A DNA stretch of 64,000 nt from Acidisphaera sp. L21 (GTDB lineage: Bacteria; Pseudomonadota; Alphaproteobacteria; Acetobacterales; Acetobacteraceae). The position numbers were made by a program, and so were the translations under genes. The stretch spans positions 1 through 64,000 of the forward strand of contig NZ_LMUY01000070.1 in the NCBI RefSeq assembly GCF_009765685.1. Reading direction: 5' to 3'. Positions 1 to 7,486 of the stretch are shown here, in pieces (position 1 is the stretch's first letter; the number at the start of each line of letters is the position of its first letter). The notes under the pieces were generated by a model. The model had not been told where the DNA came from. It searched no databases and saw only the letters and a program-made list of their open reading frames with translations.

Positions 1-480
1 CGAGGCGCCGGCACGCCAGACGGGAAAGCCCTTGTCGCCGTAGGTGAAGTAACGCTTCTCCAACTGATGGAACCGCTCCCCCGCCCGCGGCTCGACCGAA
101 CCCGGGAGGTGCACCTTGCGGTAGGTGCCGATGGTTTTGCCCTCGGGCGACACCAGGATGGCGGTGTTGAACAGCGCCCCCGGGGTTTGTTCCGCGTAGC
201 CGATGGTGAAGGCGACGCGCAGGTCGCGGGCGCGGTCGAACAGGGTTTGCACCGCTGGGTTGGGCATCGCGGACTCGGTGAACGCAGCAAGCTCGGACGG
301 GCTCAGCAGCCAGCGCGGAAAGAAGGTGGTGAAGGCGAGTTCGGGGAACACAACCAGCTTGGCGCCTTGCTTGGCCGACTGCTCCAGCAGGGTGATGATG
401 CGGTCTAGCGTGTGGACGCGGGTATCGTCACGCTGGATGGGGCCCATTTGGGCAGCGGCGACGGCAATCTTGCGTGCCAT
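1..480 (-). CDS. N-carbamoyl-D-amino-acid hydrolase-like nitrilase-superfamily amidohydrolase (3' end outside window)
   Basis: The first 160 codons are visible and the gene runs off the left edge. The product belongs to the carbon-nitrogen hydrolase (nitrilase) superfamily. The N-terminus begins MARKIAVAAAQMGP. The catalytic Glu is at about residue 47 in VFPELAF, followed by the FFPRW motif typical of N-carbamoyl-D-amino-acid amidohydrolases. The catalytic Lys is at about 122 in YRKVHLPG. The catalytic Cys lies outside the window. The enzyme would hydrolyse N-carbamoyl amino acids to the free amino acid, CO2 and ammonia in the cytoplasm. It starts one base after the stop of the upstream hydantoinase-like gene, so the two are almost certainly co-transcribed and form a two-step ring-opening and decarbamoylation route. 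D-stereospecificity is inferred from motif similarity only; a beta-ureidopropionase-like role is possible. Confidence 0.85.
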   Translation of the reverse strand, partial: MARKIAVAAAQMGPIQRDDTRVHTLDRIITLLEQSAKQGAKLVVFPELAFTTFFPRWLLSPSELAAFTESAMPNPAVQTLFDRARDLRVAFTIGYAEQTPGALFNTAILVSPEGKTIGTYRKVHLPGSVEPRAGERFHQLEKRYFTYGDKGFPVWRAGAS

Positions 481-481
481 G

Positions 482-1834
482 CTAGGCAGCTCCTCGTTTC
501 ACGAATTGTCCGGTGCCGGGCTTGGCCAGCACGTTGGTTCCATCCCACACCACTTTCCCACGCAAGATTGTGGCGGCGACACGGGCGCAGATGGCGCGGC
601 CCTGGTACGGGGACCAGCGGAGTTCCGGTCGGTCCTGGATCTCCGCCTCCTCGAAGGTGAATTGGCCGGGCTGCATAACCACGAAATCCGCGTCCTTGCC
701 GATCGAAATGGCGCCCTTGCGGCCGTCCAGCCCGTGATGTTGCGCTGGGCGTTCGGCGCAGTAGGTGGCCATCAGGGTCAAGGGCAGGCCGCGTTCTTCC
801 AGCAGGGTGAACATCAACGGGGCGAAACTCTGCAGCCCCGTCAACCCGGCGCCGCATGCGAAGATGTCGGCGAAGTCCTTACGGTCCACCGGCCAGGGCG
901 CGTGGTCGGTGGAGATGTAGCCCACCTTCCCCGCCACTAGCGCCTCCCACATCCGCTCCACCTCGGCCGCGGTGCGGAAGGGCGGGTTGCATTTGCCGCG
1001 GCCGCCGAGGCGCACCAGGTCCTCCTCGGTCATGCAGAGGTATTGGATGCACGCCTCGCCGGTGGCCTTCGCCCCCATGGCGCGGAAGGACTCGGCGATG
1101 GTGAAGCCGCGCGCGACGGAGGAATGGGCGATGTGGACGTGGGCGCCGGTTTCCAGCCCGATCTCGAAGATCTCGTTATCCGCCATCGTCTCCGCCAAGG
1201 GCGGGCGGGTGCGGCAATGCATGATGGCGTCCGTCTGCCCAGCAGCCCGGGCCTCTGCGGTCAGCCGCTCCACCAACTCCTGGTCCTCGTTATGGATGGA
1301 AACGGGGATGCCGGTGGTGGCAATCGCGGCGAAGGCTTCCACCATGGTGGGGTGGTCGATGCGGGGGAAGCGCACGGCGTCGTATTCGTAGGTGGACAGC
1401 TTGAACGAGCAGACGCCGCCCTGGGCAAGGCCCGGGATTTCACCGACGCCGCCCTGCTTCGTGATGGTGCCGTACAGGCCCATGTCGACATGGGCGGTGC
1501 GGTTCACCCAGCCGATCTTGTCGGCCAGGATGTCGGCGTTGGTGACAGCACGCGGCACGTCGTAGGGCATGTCGACGCAGGTGGTGACGCCACCCGCCGC
1601 GGCGGACCGGGTCGCGTTCTCGATCCCGGACCAGCCGAGCGACGAACTGGTGTGCATATGGCCGTCGACCAGGCCGGGGAAGACGCAATTCTCGCCATAA
1701 TCCAGCACCCGCGCCGCATTGGGCGCCGGCCCCGTGCCGATGGCGGCGATGCGCTCGCCATCGATGGCGATCCAGCCATTTTTCGTGATGTCACCCGACG
1801 TCACGATCGTGCCGCGGACCAGACTGTCGTGCAT
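482..1834 (-). CDS. Dihydropyrimidinase/allantoinase-like amidohydrolase (D-hydantoinase family)
   Basis: A cyclic-amidohydrolase family enzyme of 450 residues that opens hydantoin, dihydropyrimidine or allantoin rings. The binuclear metal site looks complete: HMH at residues 59-61, a carbamylatable Lys in CSFKLS, His in SIHNED, His in HIAHSS, and Asp in STDHAPW. The segment around TRSAAAGGVTT resembles allantoinases more than classical D-hydantoinases, so the substrate is not settled. I chose the ATG at 1834 because AAGGAGAG lies just upstream; an in-frame ATG at 1882 would add 16 residues that fall inside a hairpin. The next gene is an N-carbamoyl amino-acid hydrolase one base downstream, which favours a hydantoin-to-amino-acid route. 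The ribosome binding site sits in the arm of a long stem-loop (see 1838-1891). Confidence 0.88.
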   Translation of the reverse strand: MHDSLVRGTIVTSGDITKNGWIAIDGERIAAIGTGPAPNAARVLDYGENCVFPGLVDGHMHTSSSLGWSGIENATRSAAAGGVTTCVDMPYDVPRAVTNADILADKIGWVNRTAHVDMGLYGTITKQGGVGEIPGLAQGGVCSFKLSTYEYDAVRFPRIDHPTMVEAFAAIATTGIPVSIHNEDQELVERLTAEARAAGQTDAIMHCRTRPPLAETMADNEIFEIGLETGAHVHIAHSSVARGFTIAESFRAMGAKATGEACIQYLCMTEEDLVRLGGRGKCNPPFRTAAEVERMWEALVAGKVGYISTDHAPWPVDRKDFADIFACGAGLTGLQSFAPLMFTLLEERGLPLTLMATYCAERPAQHHGLDGRKGAISIGKDADFVVMQPGQFTFEEAEIQDRPELRWSPYQGRAICARVAATILRGKVVWDGTNVLAKPGTGQFVKRGAA

Positions 1835-1837
1835 GGG

Positions 1838-1891
1838 CTCTCCTTCGTTGCCCATCGTAAGCCCCCGAGGGAGGCTGGGCAACGAGGAGAG
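1838..1891 (-). promoter_or_regulatory. Long mRNA hairpin that buries the hydantoinase ribosome binding site
   Basis: On the minus strand, the 16-base arm CTCTCCTCGTTGCCCA (1876-1891) pairs with the downstream arm TGGGCAACGAAGGAGAG (1838-1854), with a single bulged A. The downstream arm contains the whole AAGGAGAG Shine-Dalgarno sequence of the gene starting at 1834. The loop can form a further short stem (AGCCTCCC with GGGGGCT). There is no U-tract, so this is not a standard terminator for the tad operon, which ends at 1900. Translational control is an inference from the geometry. Confidence 0.6.
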
Positions 1892-1899
1892 GGCTTTGG

Positions 1900-2664
1900 C
1901 TAGGGAGCCGGCGCGGCGACCGGGCCGGTGCTGGTGTTCAGCGCGGCATAGCCGGCCATGGCGATCGGCATTTGTTCCGGTGACAGATCCGGCTTCAGCA
2001 GCGAGGCAGCGCCGGCCTGGTCACCCGACATAGCCAATGCGGTGGCCAGGTCGTGGCGCACGCGCCGCGGGGCGCTGGGGCTCGCTGCGAGGGGCCGCAG
2101 CACCTCCACGCCCTGTGCCGCATTGCCACCAAGTGCCATCGACAGTCCGAGGTTGACGCGGGCTGCATCCAGTTCCGGCGATTCTTCCAAGGCCTTCTGA
2201 TACGCCACCTGCGCCTCGGAATGCTTCTCCTGCATATCCAGCGAGATGCCGAGATTGGTGAGCGCGCGGGGATCGCGGGGCGAACTGGCCAGCACGCGCC
2301 GGAACGCTGCCTCCGCATCTGGGGCGCGGCCGCTGAGCAGGAGCACCCGGCCGAGACCGAATTGCGCCCCGGTGGAGGAGGATGACACGCGCAGGGCCCG
2401 GCGGAAGCTGCCCTCCGCCTGCGCCATCTCACCCATCTCGGTCAGCGCCTGGCCCTCGATGAGCAAGGCGCCCAGATCATCACGGTTGATGGCAAGCTGG
2501 CGACGGGCAACGGACAACGCGGCCTCTGGCGCGCCACCGGCCAGGGCGGCGGCGCCGACCTGCAGGCTGGGCGGCCTGTTGACGAATGATTTGGTCGACC
2601 CGGCGCAGCCGTTGAGCAGCATGGCCGAGGGTAGCAGCAAGGCAAGAAGCGGAAGCGCACGCAT
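1900..2664 (-). CDS. tadD: TadD-type TPR lipoprotein of the Flp pilus locus
   Basis: A secreted lipoprotein of 254 residues with tandem tetratricopeptide repeats. The N-terminus has a hydrophobic stretch ending in the lipobox LNGC (residues 17-20). TPR-like helices follow from about residue 45 to 220, for example around ALTEMGEMAQAEGSFRRAL and ALTNLGISLDMQEKHSEAQVAYQKAL. TadD proteins are thought to help assemble or localise the secretin and other Tad components at the outer membrane. I chose the ATG at 2664 because GGAG lies nine bases upstream; an ATG at 2679 is also possible. It is the last gene of the tad operon, 20 bases after tadC. Confidence 0.88.
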   Translation of the reverse strand: MRALPLLALLLPSAMLLNGCAGSTKSFVNRPPSLQVGAAALAGGAPEAALSVARRQLAINRDDLGALLIEGQALTEMGEMAQAEGSFRRALRVSSSSTGAQFGLGRVLLLSGRAPDAEAAFRRVLASSPRDPRALTNLGISLDMQEKHSEAQVAYQKALEESPELDAARVNLGLSMALGGNAAQGVEVLRPLAASPSAPRRVRHDLATALAMSGDQAGAASLLKPDLSPEQMPIAMAGYAALNTSTGPVAAPAP

Positions 2665-2684
2665 TTTGCGAAACTCCATTGAAC

Positions 2685-3620
2685 CTAGTGACCGTGCAGC
2701 GACGCCATGACCTTCAGCGCCGCCGGACCACCCACCACTGCAAATACCGTCGGAAGTATGAACACAATCATAGGAACGGTGAGCAAAACCGGCAGACGGG
2801 CCGCTCTTTCTTCGAAACGAGTCAGCGCCTCGGTCCGCATTTCGGAGGACAGGGTGCGCAGCGCCTGCGAGAGTGGCGTGCCGTATTGCATGGTCTGCAC
2901 CAACGTGGCGCCCAGCCGCTTCAGGCTGTCCAGCCCGGTGCGGTTGCCCATGTTCTGCAGTGCCACGCGACGGTCCGAGATGATGCGCAGCTCGCTTGCA
3001 GTCTGCCGCATCTCCTCCGCGACCGCGGGGTGGGCGTGACCGATCTCCGCGGCGACGCGGGTGATGGCGGGTTCCAGGCCCAGGCCTGCCTCGGAACAAA
3101 TCACCATCATGTCCAGCGCGTCGGGCAGGCCGCGATCCAGCTTTTGCAAAAAGCTCTTGCGCATGGACTTCACGATATAGTCGGGTGCGAGCAGGCCGAG
3201 GATGGCTGCAACGCCGGTGCCGCCGTTATGCGTCACCGTTGAAAAGTGCATATAGCCCAGTCCGAACCAGGCCATGACCGGGAACCCCACCAGCATCAGC
3301 AACTTGCTGCCGACGAACAGGCCCAGACCGTTGCCACCGCGGAACCCCGCGGCCATCAACGTCTGCTCCAACTCGGTGACCGTCTTGTCCGACAGGAGGC
3401 CGCTGCGCGCGAGCGCCGTGCCGATCATCGCGATATAGCGAAAGGGGCCGCCATTGCCGGCTGCGCGGGGCCGGGTGGAGCGCGCCATGCCGGCCGCAAG
3501 CTGCATCTGTGCCACGCGATTGGCCATCTTCTCCTGCGCCTCGACCGCACGGAGCAGCAGCAGTGCTCCCAGGCCGCAGAGCAGTGATACGCCGCCCGCA
3601 GCCATCATCAGTGGCGTCAT
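2685..3620 (-). CDS. tadC: Tad inner-membrane platform protein TadC
   Basis: A type II secretion F-family (GspF/PilC-like) inner-membrane protein of 311 residues. There are hydrophobic segments near the N-terminus (about 5-25), around 110-150, and at the C-terminus (about 285-305). The conserved cytoplasmic F domain includes ALDMMVICSEAGLGLEPAI. TadB and TadC together form the membrane platform on which the TadA motor acts to extrude Flp pilin. Its start overlaps the tadB stop by four bases (ATGA), indicating translational coupling. Confidence 0.94.
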   Translation of the reverse strand: MTPLMMAAGGVSLLCGLGALLLLRAVEAQEKMANRVAQMQLAAGMARSTRPRAAGNGGPFRYIAMIGTALARSGLLSDKTVTELEQTLMAAGFRGGNGLGLFVGSKLLMLVGFPVMAWFGLGYMHFSTVTHNGGTGVAAILGLLAPDYIVKSMRKSFLQKLDRGLPDALDMMVICSEAGLGLEPAITRVAAEIGHAHPAVAEEMRQTASELRIISDRRVALQNMGNRTGLDSLKRLGATLVQTMQYGTPLSQALRTLSSEMRTEALTRFEERAARLPVLLTVPMIVFILPTVFAVVGGPAALKVMASLHGH

Positions 3621-4573
3621 GACAGGCTCTTTCGGATCATGTAGCGCATCGTCACCATTCCAAGTCCTAGCCAGAGTACTGCGCAGCCGAACAATGTCTG
3701 CCCCGGCCCCTCGCGCATCAATTCCCCAATGTAGTCCGGGTTGAGCACGGCGAGCGCACCGGCGGCGAAGACCGGAAGCACGGTCAACACCGCGGCACTG
3801 GTTCGCGCCTCGGACGCAAGGGCGTAACCGCGGGATTTCAGTGCCACGCGCTTGCGCACCACATCGGCCAGATTCTCCAACGTCTCCGTCAACCCGCCGC
3901 CAGTCTGGCTCTGCAGCGCAAGGGCGGTGGCGAAGAAGCGATATTCCGGCAGCCGGTTGCGCGCGGCCATCTCCCGCAGCGCGTCCTCGATTGGCGTGCC
4001 GATGCTAACCTGGTCGTAAAGACGTCCGAATTCGACTGATGTCGGCGCCTCCGCATCCTGCGCCACCGCGCGCAATGCCTCGGACACGGGGATACCGACC
4101 CGCACGCCGCGGACGATCGTCGCAAGCGCATCCGGGAATTGGCGATAGAGCGTGGCGGCCCGCTTGTTATCGTTGCCTTTATAGACCGACCGCGTGACCA
4201 GTAGCGCGACCACCGGGACCAGCAGCCAGGACAGCGGCCCCAATAGGCCGTGCAGCAGCCATTGGACGGCCCAGCCAGGAATGACCGAGACTGGCATGAC
4301 CAGGATAGGCTTCAGCGGATATGGGTCCCGCCGGATGGGGTCCATGCCGATGAAGCTTTTGACGCTTCGCAGGAGCGAGGCGGTTGGCAGGGCGACGGAC
4401 AGGCGAGCGATGCCGACCGCGGCCTCCTGACTCGGCTGGTAGGGCGTGACGATTTTGACCCGACGCTCGCGCAACTGCCGGGCGCGTTGGTCGGCATACA
4501 GCACCAGCACCCCGGCGGTGGAGAAGCCGACGAGCACGACACTCGCGATCATCAGCAGGCTTGTCATATTCAT
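3617..4573 (-). CDS. tadB: Tad inner-membrane platform protein TadB
   Basis: The second F-family platform protein (318 residues), paralogous to TadC. It has an N-terminal membrane segment (about 5-27), a pair of central hydrophobic segments (about 105-140) and two C-terminal segments (about 260-310). The F domain contains FPDALATIVRGVRVGIPVSEAL and the conserved QTGGGLTETLENLADVVRKR region. It follows cpaF/tadA by 26 bases and overlaps tadC by four. Together these fit the canonical tadA-tadB-tadC order. Confidence 0.94.
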   Translation of the reverse strand: MNMTSLLMIASVVLVGFSTAGVLVLYADQRARQLRERRVKIVTPYQPSQEAAVGIARLSVALPTASLLRSVKSFIGMDPIRRDPYPLKPILVMPVSVIPGWAVQWLLHGLLGPLSWLLVPVVALLVTRSVYKGNDNKRAATLYRQFPDALATIVRGVRVGIPVSEALRAVAQDAEAPTSVEFGRLYDQVSIGTPIEDALREMAARNRLPEYRFFATALALQSQTGGGLTETLENLADVVRKRVALKSRGYALASEARTSAAVLTVLPVFAAGALAVLNPDYIGELMREGPGQTLFGCAVLWLGLGMVTMRYMIRKSLS

Positions 4574-4599
4574 CGCAACCTCCCGATCTTAGGCCTGTC

Positions 4600-5970
4600 C
4601 TACGACCGGCCAGCCTCTTCCAACGACGACGCCCATACCTTATCGAGGCCGAAATAGGCGAGCCGTTCGTTGAATGACGGGCGCGCGCGGCTGACGCGGT
4701 AGACGCCCTGCAGGCGGCCGTCTTGCCCCTCGCCCGTCATCTCGAAGGCAAAGATGTCGTTCAGGATCACCACGTCACCCTCCAGCCCGCAGACTTCCGT
4801 CACCTGGATCAAACGGCGGCCGCCGTCGCGCTGGCGTTCCACCTGCACGATGATGTCCACGGCACCGACGATCTGTTGCCGGATCGACTTCGAGGGCAGA
4901 CCGAAATTGCCCATCTGCACCATGTTCTCGATACGCGTGATGGCGTCGCGGGCGGTGTTGGCGTGGATGGTCGACATGCTGCCGTCATGGCCGGTGTTCA
5001 TGGCCTGCAACATGTCGAACGCCTCGCCGCCACGAACCTCGCCGACGATGATGCGGTCGGGGCGCATACGCAGGGCGTTTCGCACCAGATCGCGCTGCGT
5101 GATCTCGCCCCTGCCCTCCAGCGATGGCGGCCGCGTTTCCATGCGCACCACGTGCGGCTGCTGCAACTGCAATTCCGCCGCGTCTTCGACTGTGATCACA
5201 CGCTCGGAGGCGTCGATCAACTGGCTGACGGCGTTGAGCAAGGTGGTCTTGCCGGAGCCGGTGCCGCCACTGATGATGATGTTCAACCGGCAGCGGCCAG
5301 CGATTTCCAGAATGCGCGCCACCGGTGCCGTCATCGAGCCGTATTCGACCAACCGGGCGAAGTCGATCCGCTTCTTACTGAACTTCCGGATGGAGATGTA
5401 GGGGCCGTCCAGCGCCAACGGCGGGAACACGATGTTGACGCGGCTGCCGTCCTTGAGGCGGGCATCCGCCATCGGGCTGCTTTCGTCCACGCGCCGGCCG
5501 ACATCGGCAGCGATACGCTGGCAGATATTGGCGACGTGCGAGGCGTCGCGGAACTTCACGTTCGACAGATACACGCGGCCGGCGCGTTCGACGAAGACCT
5601 TGTCCGGGCCGTTGACCATGATGTCGGCCACGGTCTCGTCTTCCAGCAACGGCTCCAGCGGGCCCAGACCGAGCATGTCGTTAACCAACTCGGCCGCGAG
5701 TTGGCGCTGTTCGCGTCCGTTGAGCTGGATACGTTTATCGGTCGCGATGTCGGCCAACAACCGCTCCACCTCGATGGCGAGGCGGTCGGAGGCCATGCCG
5801 GCGATGGAGACCGGGTCCAGCCGGGTGAGGCAGAGCTGGCGCAGTTCCGCCAACGGTGCGGCGGCCCGAACGCCGGGTGTGGCCTCGACCACGACGGGGG
5901 TCGCGGCGATCGGCGCTGGCGGCAGGTCTGCCGCGGTGCGGCGGCCGAATGCGCTCACCGGCGAGACCAA
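4600..5970 (-). CDS. cpaF: Flp pilus assembly secretion ATPase CpaF/TadA
   Basis: The cytoplasmic hexameric ATPase that powers Flp pilus assembly. Over about 456 residues it shows the CpaF N-terminal region, then the ATPase core: Walker A GGTGSGKTT at about 235-243, an Asp-box region, and the Walker B region RIIVGEVRGGEAFDML near 310, followed by NTGHDGSMSTIHANT. The 5' end is uncertain. A TTG at 5970 has AAGAGGA upstream, while a GTG at 5958 overlaps the tadZ stop as GTGA, the overlap style used elsewhere in this operon. Either start leaves the whole catalytic domain intact. Confidence 0.94.
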   Translation of the reverse strand: MVSPVSAFGRRTAADLPPAPIAATPVVVEATPGVRAAAPLAELRQLCLTRLDPVSIAGMASDRLAIEVERLLADIATDKRIQLNGREQRQLAAELVNDMLGLGPLEPLLEDETVADIMVNGPDKVFVERAGRVYLSNVKFRDASHVANICQRIAADVGRRVDESSPMADARLKDGSRVNIVFPPLALDGPYISIRKFSKKRIDFARLVEYGSMTAPVARILEIAGRCRLNIIISGGTGSGKTTLLNAVSQLIDASERVITVEDAAELQLQQPHVVRMETRPPSLEGRGEITQRDLVRNALRMRPDRIIVGEVRGGEAFDMLQAMNTGHDGSMSTIHANTARDAITRIENMVQMGNFGLPSKSIRQQIVGAVDIIVQVERQRDGGRRLIQVTEVCGLEGDVVILNDIFAFEMTGEGQDGRLQGVYRVSRARPSFNERLAYFGLDKVWASSLEEAGRS

Positions 5971-7175
5971 GGCATGCGCCGCGTCCTCTTCATCGGCGCA
6001 ACGGTCGGCGCGAACGCCACCTCCTTTGCCAGATCGAAGATACCGGTGCGGAAGCCGCTACGCTGCTTGACGGCTGGCTCACCCATATTTTCCGCCGCCC
6101 CCAGCACACGCGGAAGATCGGGGATCGTGACATCGACGGTCATGCGCATGGCTTCCTCCACCTGGCGCTTTGTGAGGCCGCCGGGCATCCCGTTGCGGTT
6201 CAGCACCAGCACGGCACGCCGGGCCTGTGCCGTGCCGGACGGCAGGGCGAGCATGCGCAAGGCGTCGCGAACATTGGCCAGCGTCGGCAGCATCACCAGG
6301 ACGCGCTGCTGCGTCAGGTCCAGCAGGTCGCGTGACAGCAGGCTGCTGCCGAACGGCACATCGGCGACTACGAAGTTGAACCGGCGGCGCATCAGTGCCG
6401 CCAACCGCTCCGCCGCGCCTGGGGCGCAACCGGGCTGTTCCGACAGGGCTTCCTCGCCGGCCATGATGTGCAGGCGGTCGCCAAGGGGCATGGCGGCGCG
6501 TTCGACGAACAGTTCGTCCACCCGGCCGGGCTGTTCCAATGCGGAGCGTAGGCCTGGGCCCGATTGCGCGCCCAGCAGCATGGCGGCCGTGCCGGTCTGC
6601 AGGTTGGCATCCAGCAATGCCGTGTGGCGGCGGCCGATATCGGCCAGGTGCCAGGCCAGGTTTGCCGCGATCGTTGTGGCGCCTGCCCCGCCGCGCACGC
6701 CGGTCACCGTGACCATGCGGCCGCCGAGCGCGGCATTGGATGGCGCCTGATGCGTGATCTGGGCGCCGAAATGGCGGGCGACCATTTCCGACACCAGCGG
6801 CTTGTAGAGATACTCGGTGGCACCGAGCGTGCGGGTGACCTGGCGATAGAATGCCACGTCCTGCCGCTCGCCCACGATCATCACCTGCACATCCGGCTCC
6901 AGCACGTGGCTGAGGTCGGCGAGCAGGCCGAGCGGCTGTGATTCCCCGGTGATATCGATCACCAGGGAGCGCGGGGTGGACATCTGCGCCAGTGCCGTCA
7001 GCGCAGTACGAACGTTGCCGCGGCGGATTTCGAACCCGGCCGGCAGCGCCTGCGTCAAGCCTTCCCGCAGAACCGTCTCGCTGTCGCTGTCGGCAATGAA
7101 GGCGAGAAAGGGCATCCGGTCGGAACGCGACGTCGCTTCCGGCGGAGTCGGCGTAAGCGTTGTACCACCATCCAT
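5955..7175 (-). CDS. cpaE: Pilus localisation ATPase-like protein CpaE/TadZ
   Basis: A 406-residue protein of the CpaE/TadZ family. An N-terminal receiver-like domain (about residues 20-135, beginning PFLAFIADSD) is followed by a ParA/MinD-like domain whose deviant Walker A is GVRGGAGATTIAANL. TadZ proteins mark the cell pole and recruit the Tad machinery. The start at 7175 overlaps the cpaD stop by one base (TAATG). Upstream in-frame codons exist but would lie inside cpaD and cpaC and are not credible. The downstream end overlaps the start of cpaF. Confidence 0.93.
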   Translation of the reverse strand: MDGGTTLTPTPPEATSRSDRMPFLAFIADSDSETVLREGLTQALPAGFEIRRGNVRTALTALAQMSTPRSLVIDITGESQPLGLLADLSHVLEPDVQVMIVGERQDVAFYRQVTRTLGATEYLYKPLVSEMVARHFGAQITHQAPSNAALGGRMVTVTGVRGGAGATTIAANLAWHLADIGRRHTALLDANLQTGTAAMLLGAQSGPGLRSALEQPGRVDELFVERAAMPLGDRLHIMAGEEALSEQPGCAPGAAERLAALMRRRFNFVVADVPFGSSLLSRDLLDLTQQRVLVMLPTLANVRDALRMLALPSGTAQARRAVLVLNRNGMPGGLTKRQVEEAMRMTVDVTIPDLPRVLGAAENMGEPAVKQRSGFRTGIFDLAKEVAFAPTVAPMKRTRRMPWSRR

Positions 7176-7486
7176 TATTGCGTGCTCGCTGCTGAGGCTT
7201 GTCCGCCAGTGCTGATCGAAATCGGAGATACCTTCGAGATCGACGCATCCGGCAGCTGATACGTCTTGCCCAAGCGATAGCGACCGACGGCATTCGCGAC
7301 CACCTGGCCATCGGCGCGGCCATCCGCGACGCCCGTCACCAGATCCTGAGGATCGGCGATCATGGCGCGGAGGTTGGCATCGTTCGAGCCCACGGGCTGC
7401 CAAGTGCCTGGCCGCTCGTGAGGATCGCCACCCCACGCGCAGCCAACGGCTGGGAGCAGGATCGCGAGGCATAGGAGGCGCCTCAT
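7175..7486 (-). CDS. cpaD: Very short CpaD-type pilus lipoprotein
   Basis: A 103-residue predicted lipoprotein between cpaC and cpaE, the usual cpaD position. The signal peptide ends in a lipobox AVGC (residues 13-16). The conserved CpaD C-terminal block is recognisable as NDANLRAMIADPQDLVTGV followed by VGRYRLGK. CpaD proteins are normally about twice this length, so most of the N-terminal portion is absent and only the conserved C-terminal block remains. Both ends overlap neighbours (four bases with cpaC, one base with cpaE), so it is an intact coupled gene rather than decay debris. The family role is in the outer-membrane secretin complex. Confidence 0.8.
   Translation of the reverse strand: MRRLLCLAILLPAVGCAWGGDPHERPGTWQPVGSNDANLRAMIADPQDLVTGVADGRADGQVVANAVGRYRLGKTYQLPDASISKVSPISISTGGQASAASTQ

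Noticed and set aside
4723-6750. A 675-codon open frame on the plus strand opposite cpaF and cpaE
   Set aside because: It is antisense to two genes with clear domain motifs, has repetitive His/Asp/Gly-rich composition typical of GC-rich shadows, and matches no family.
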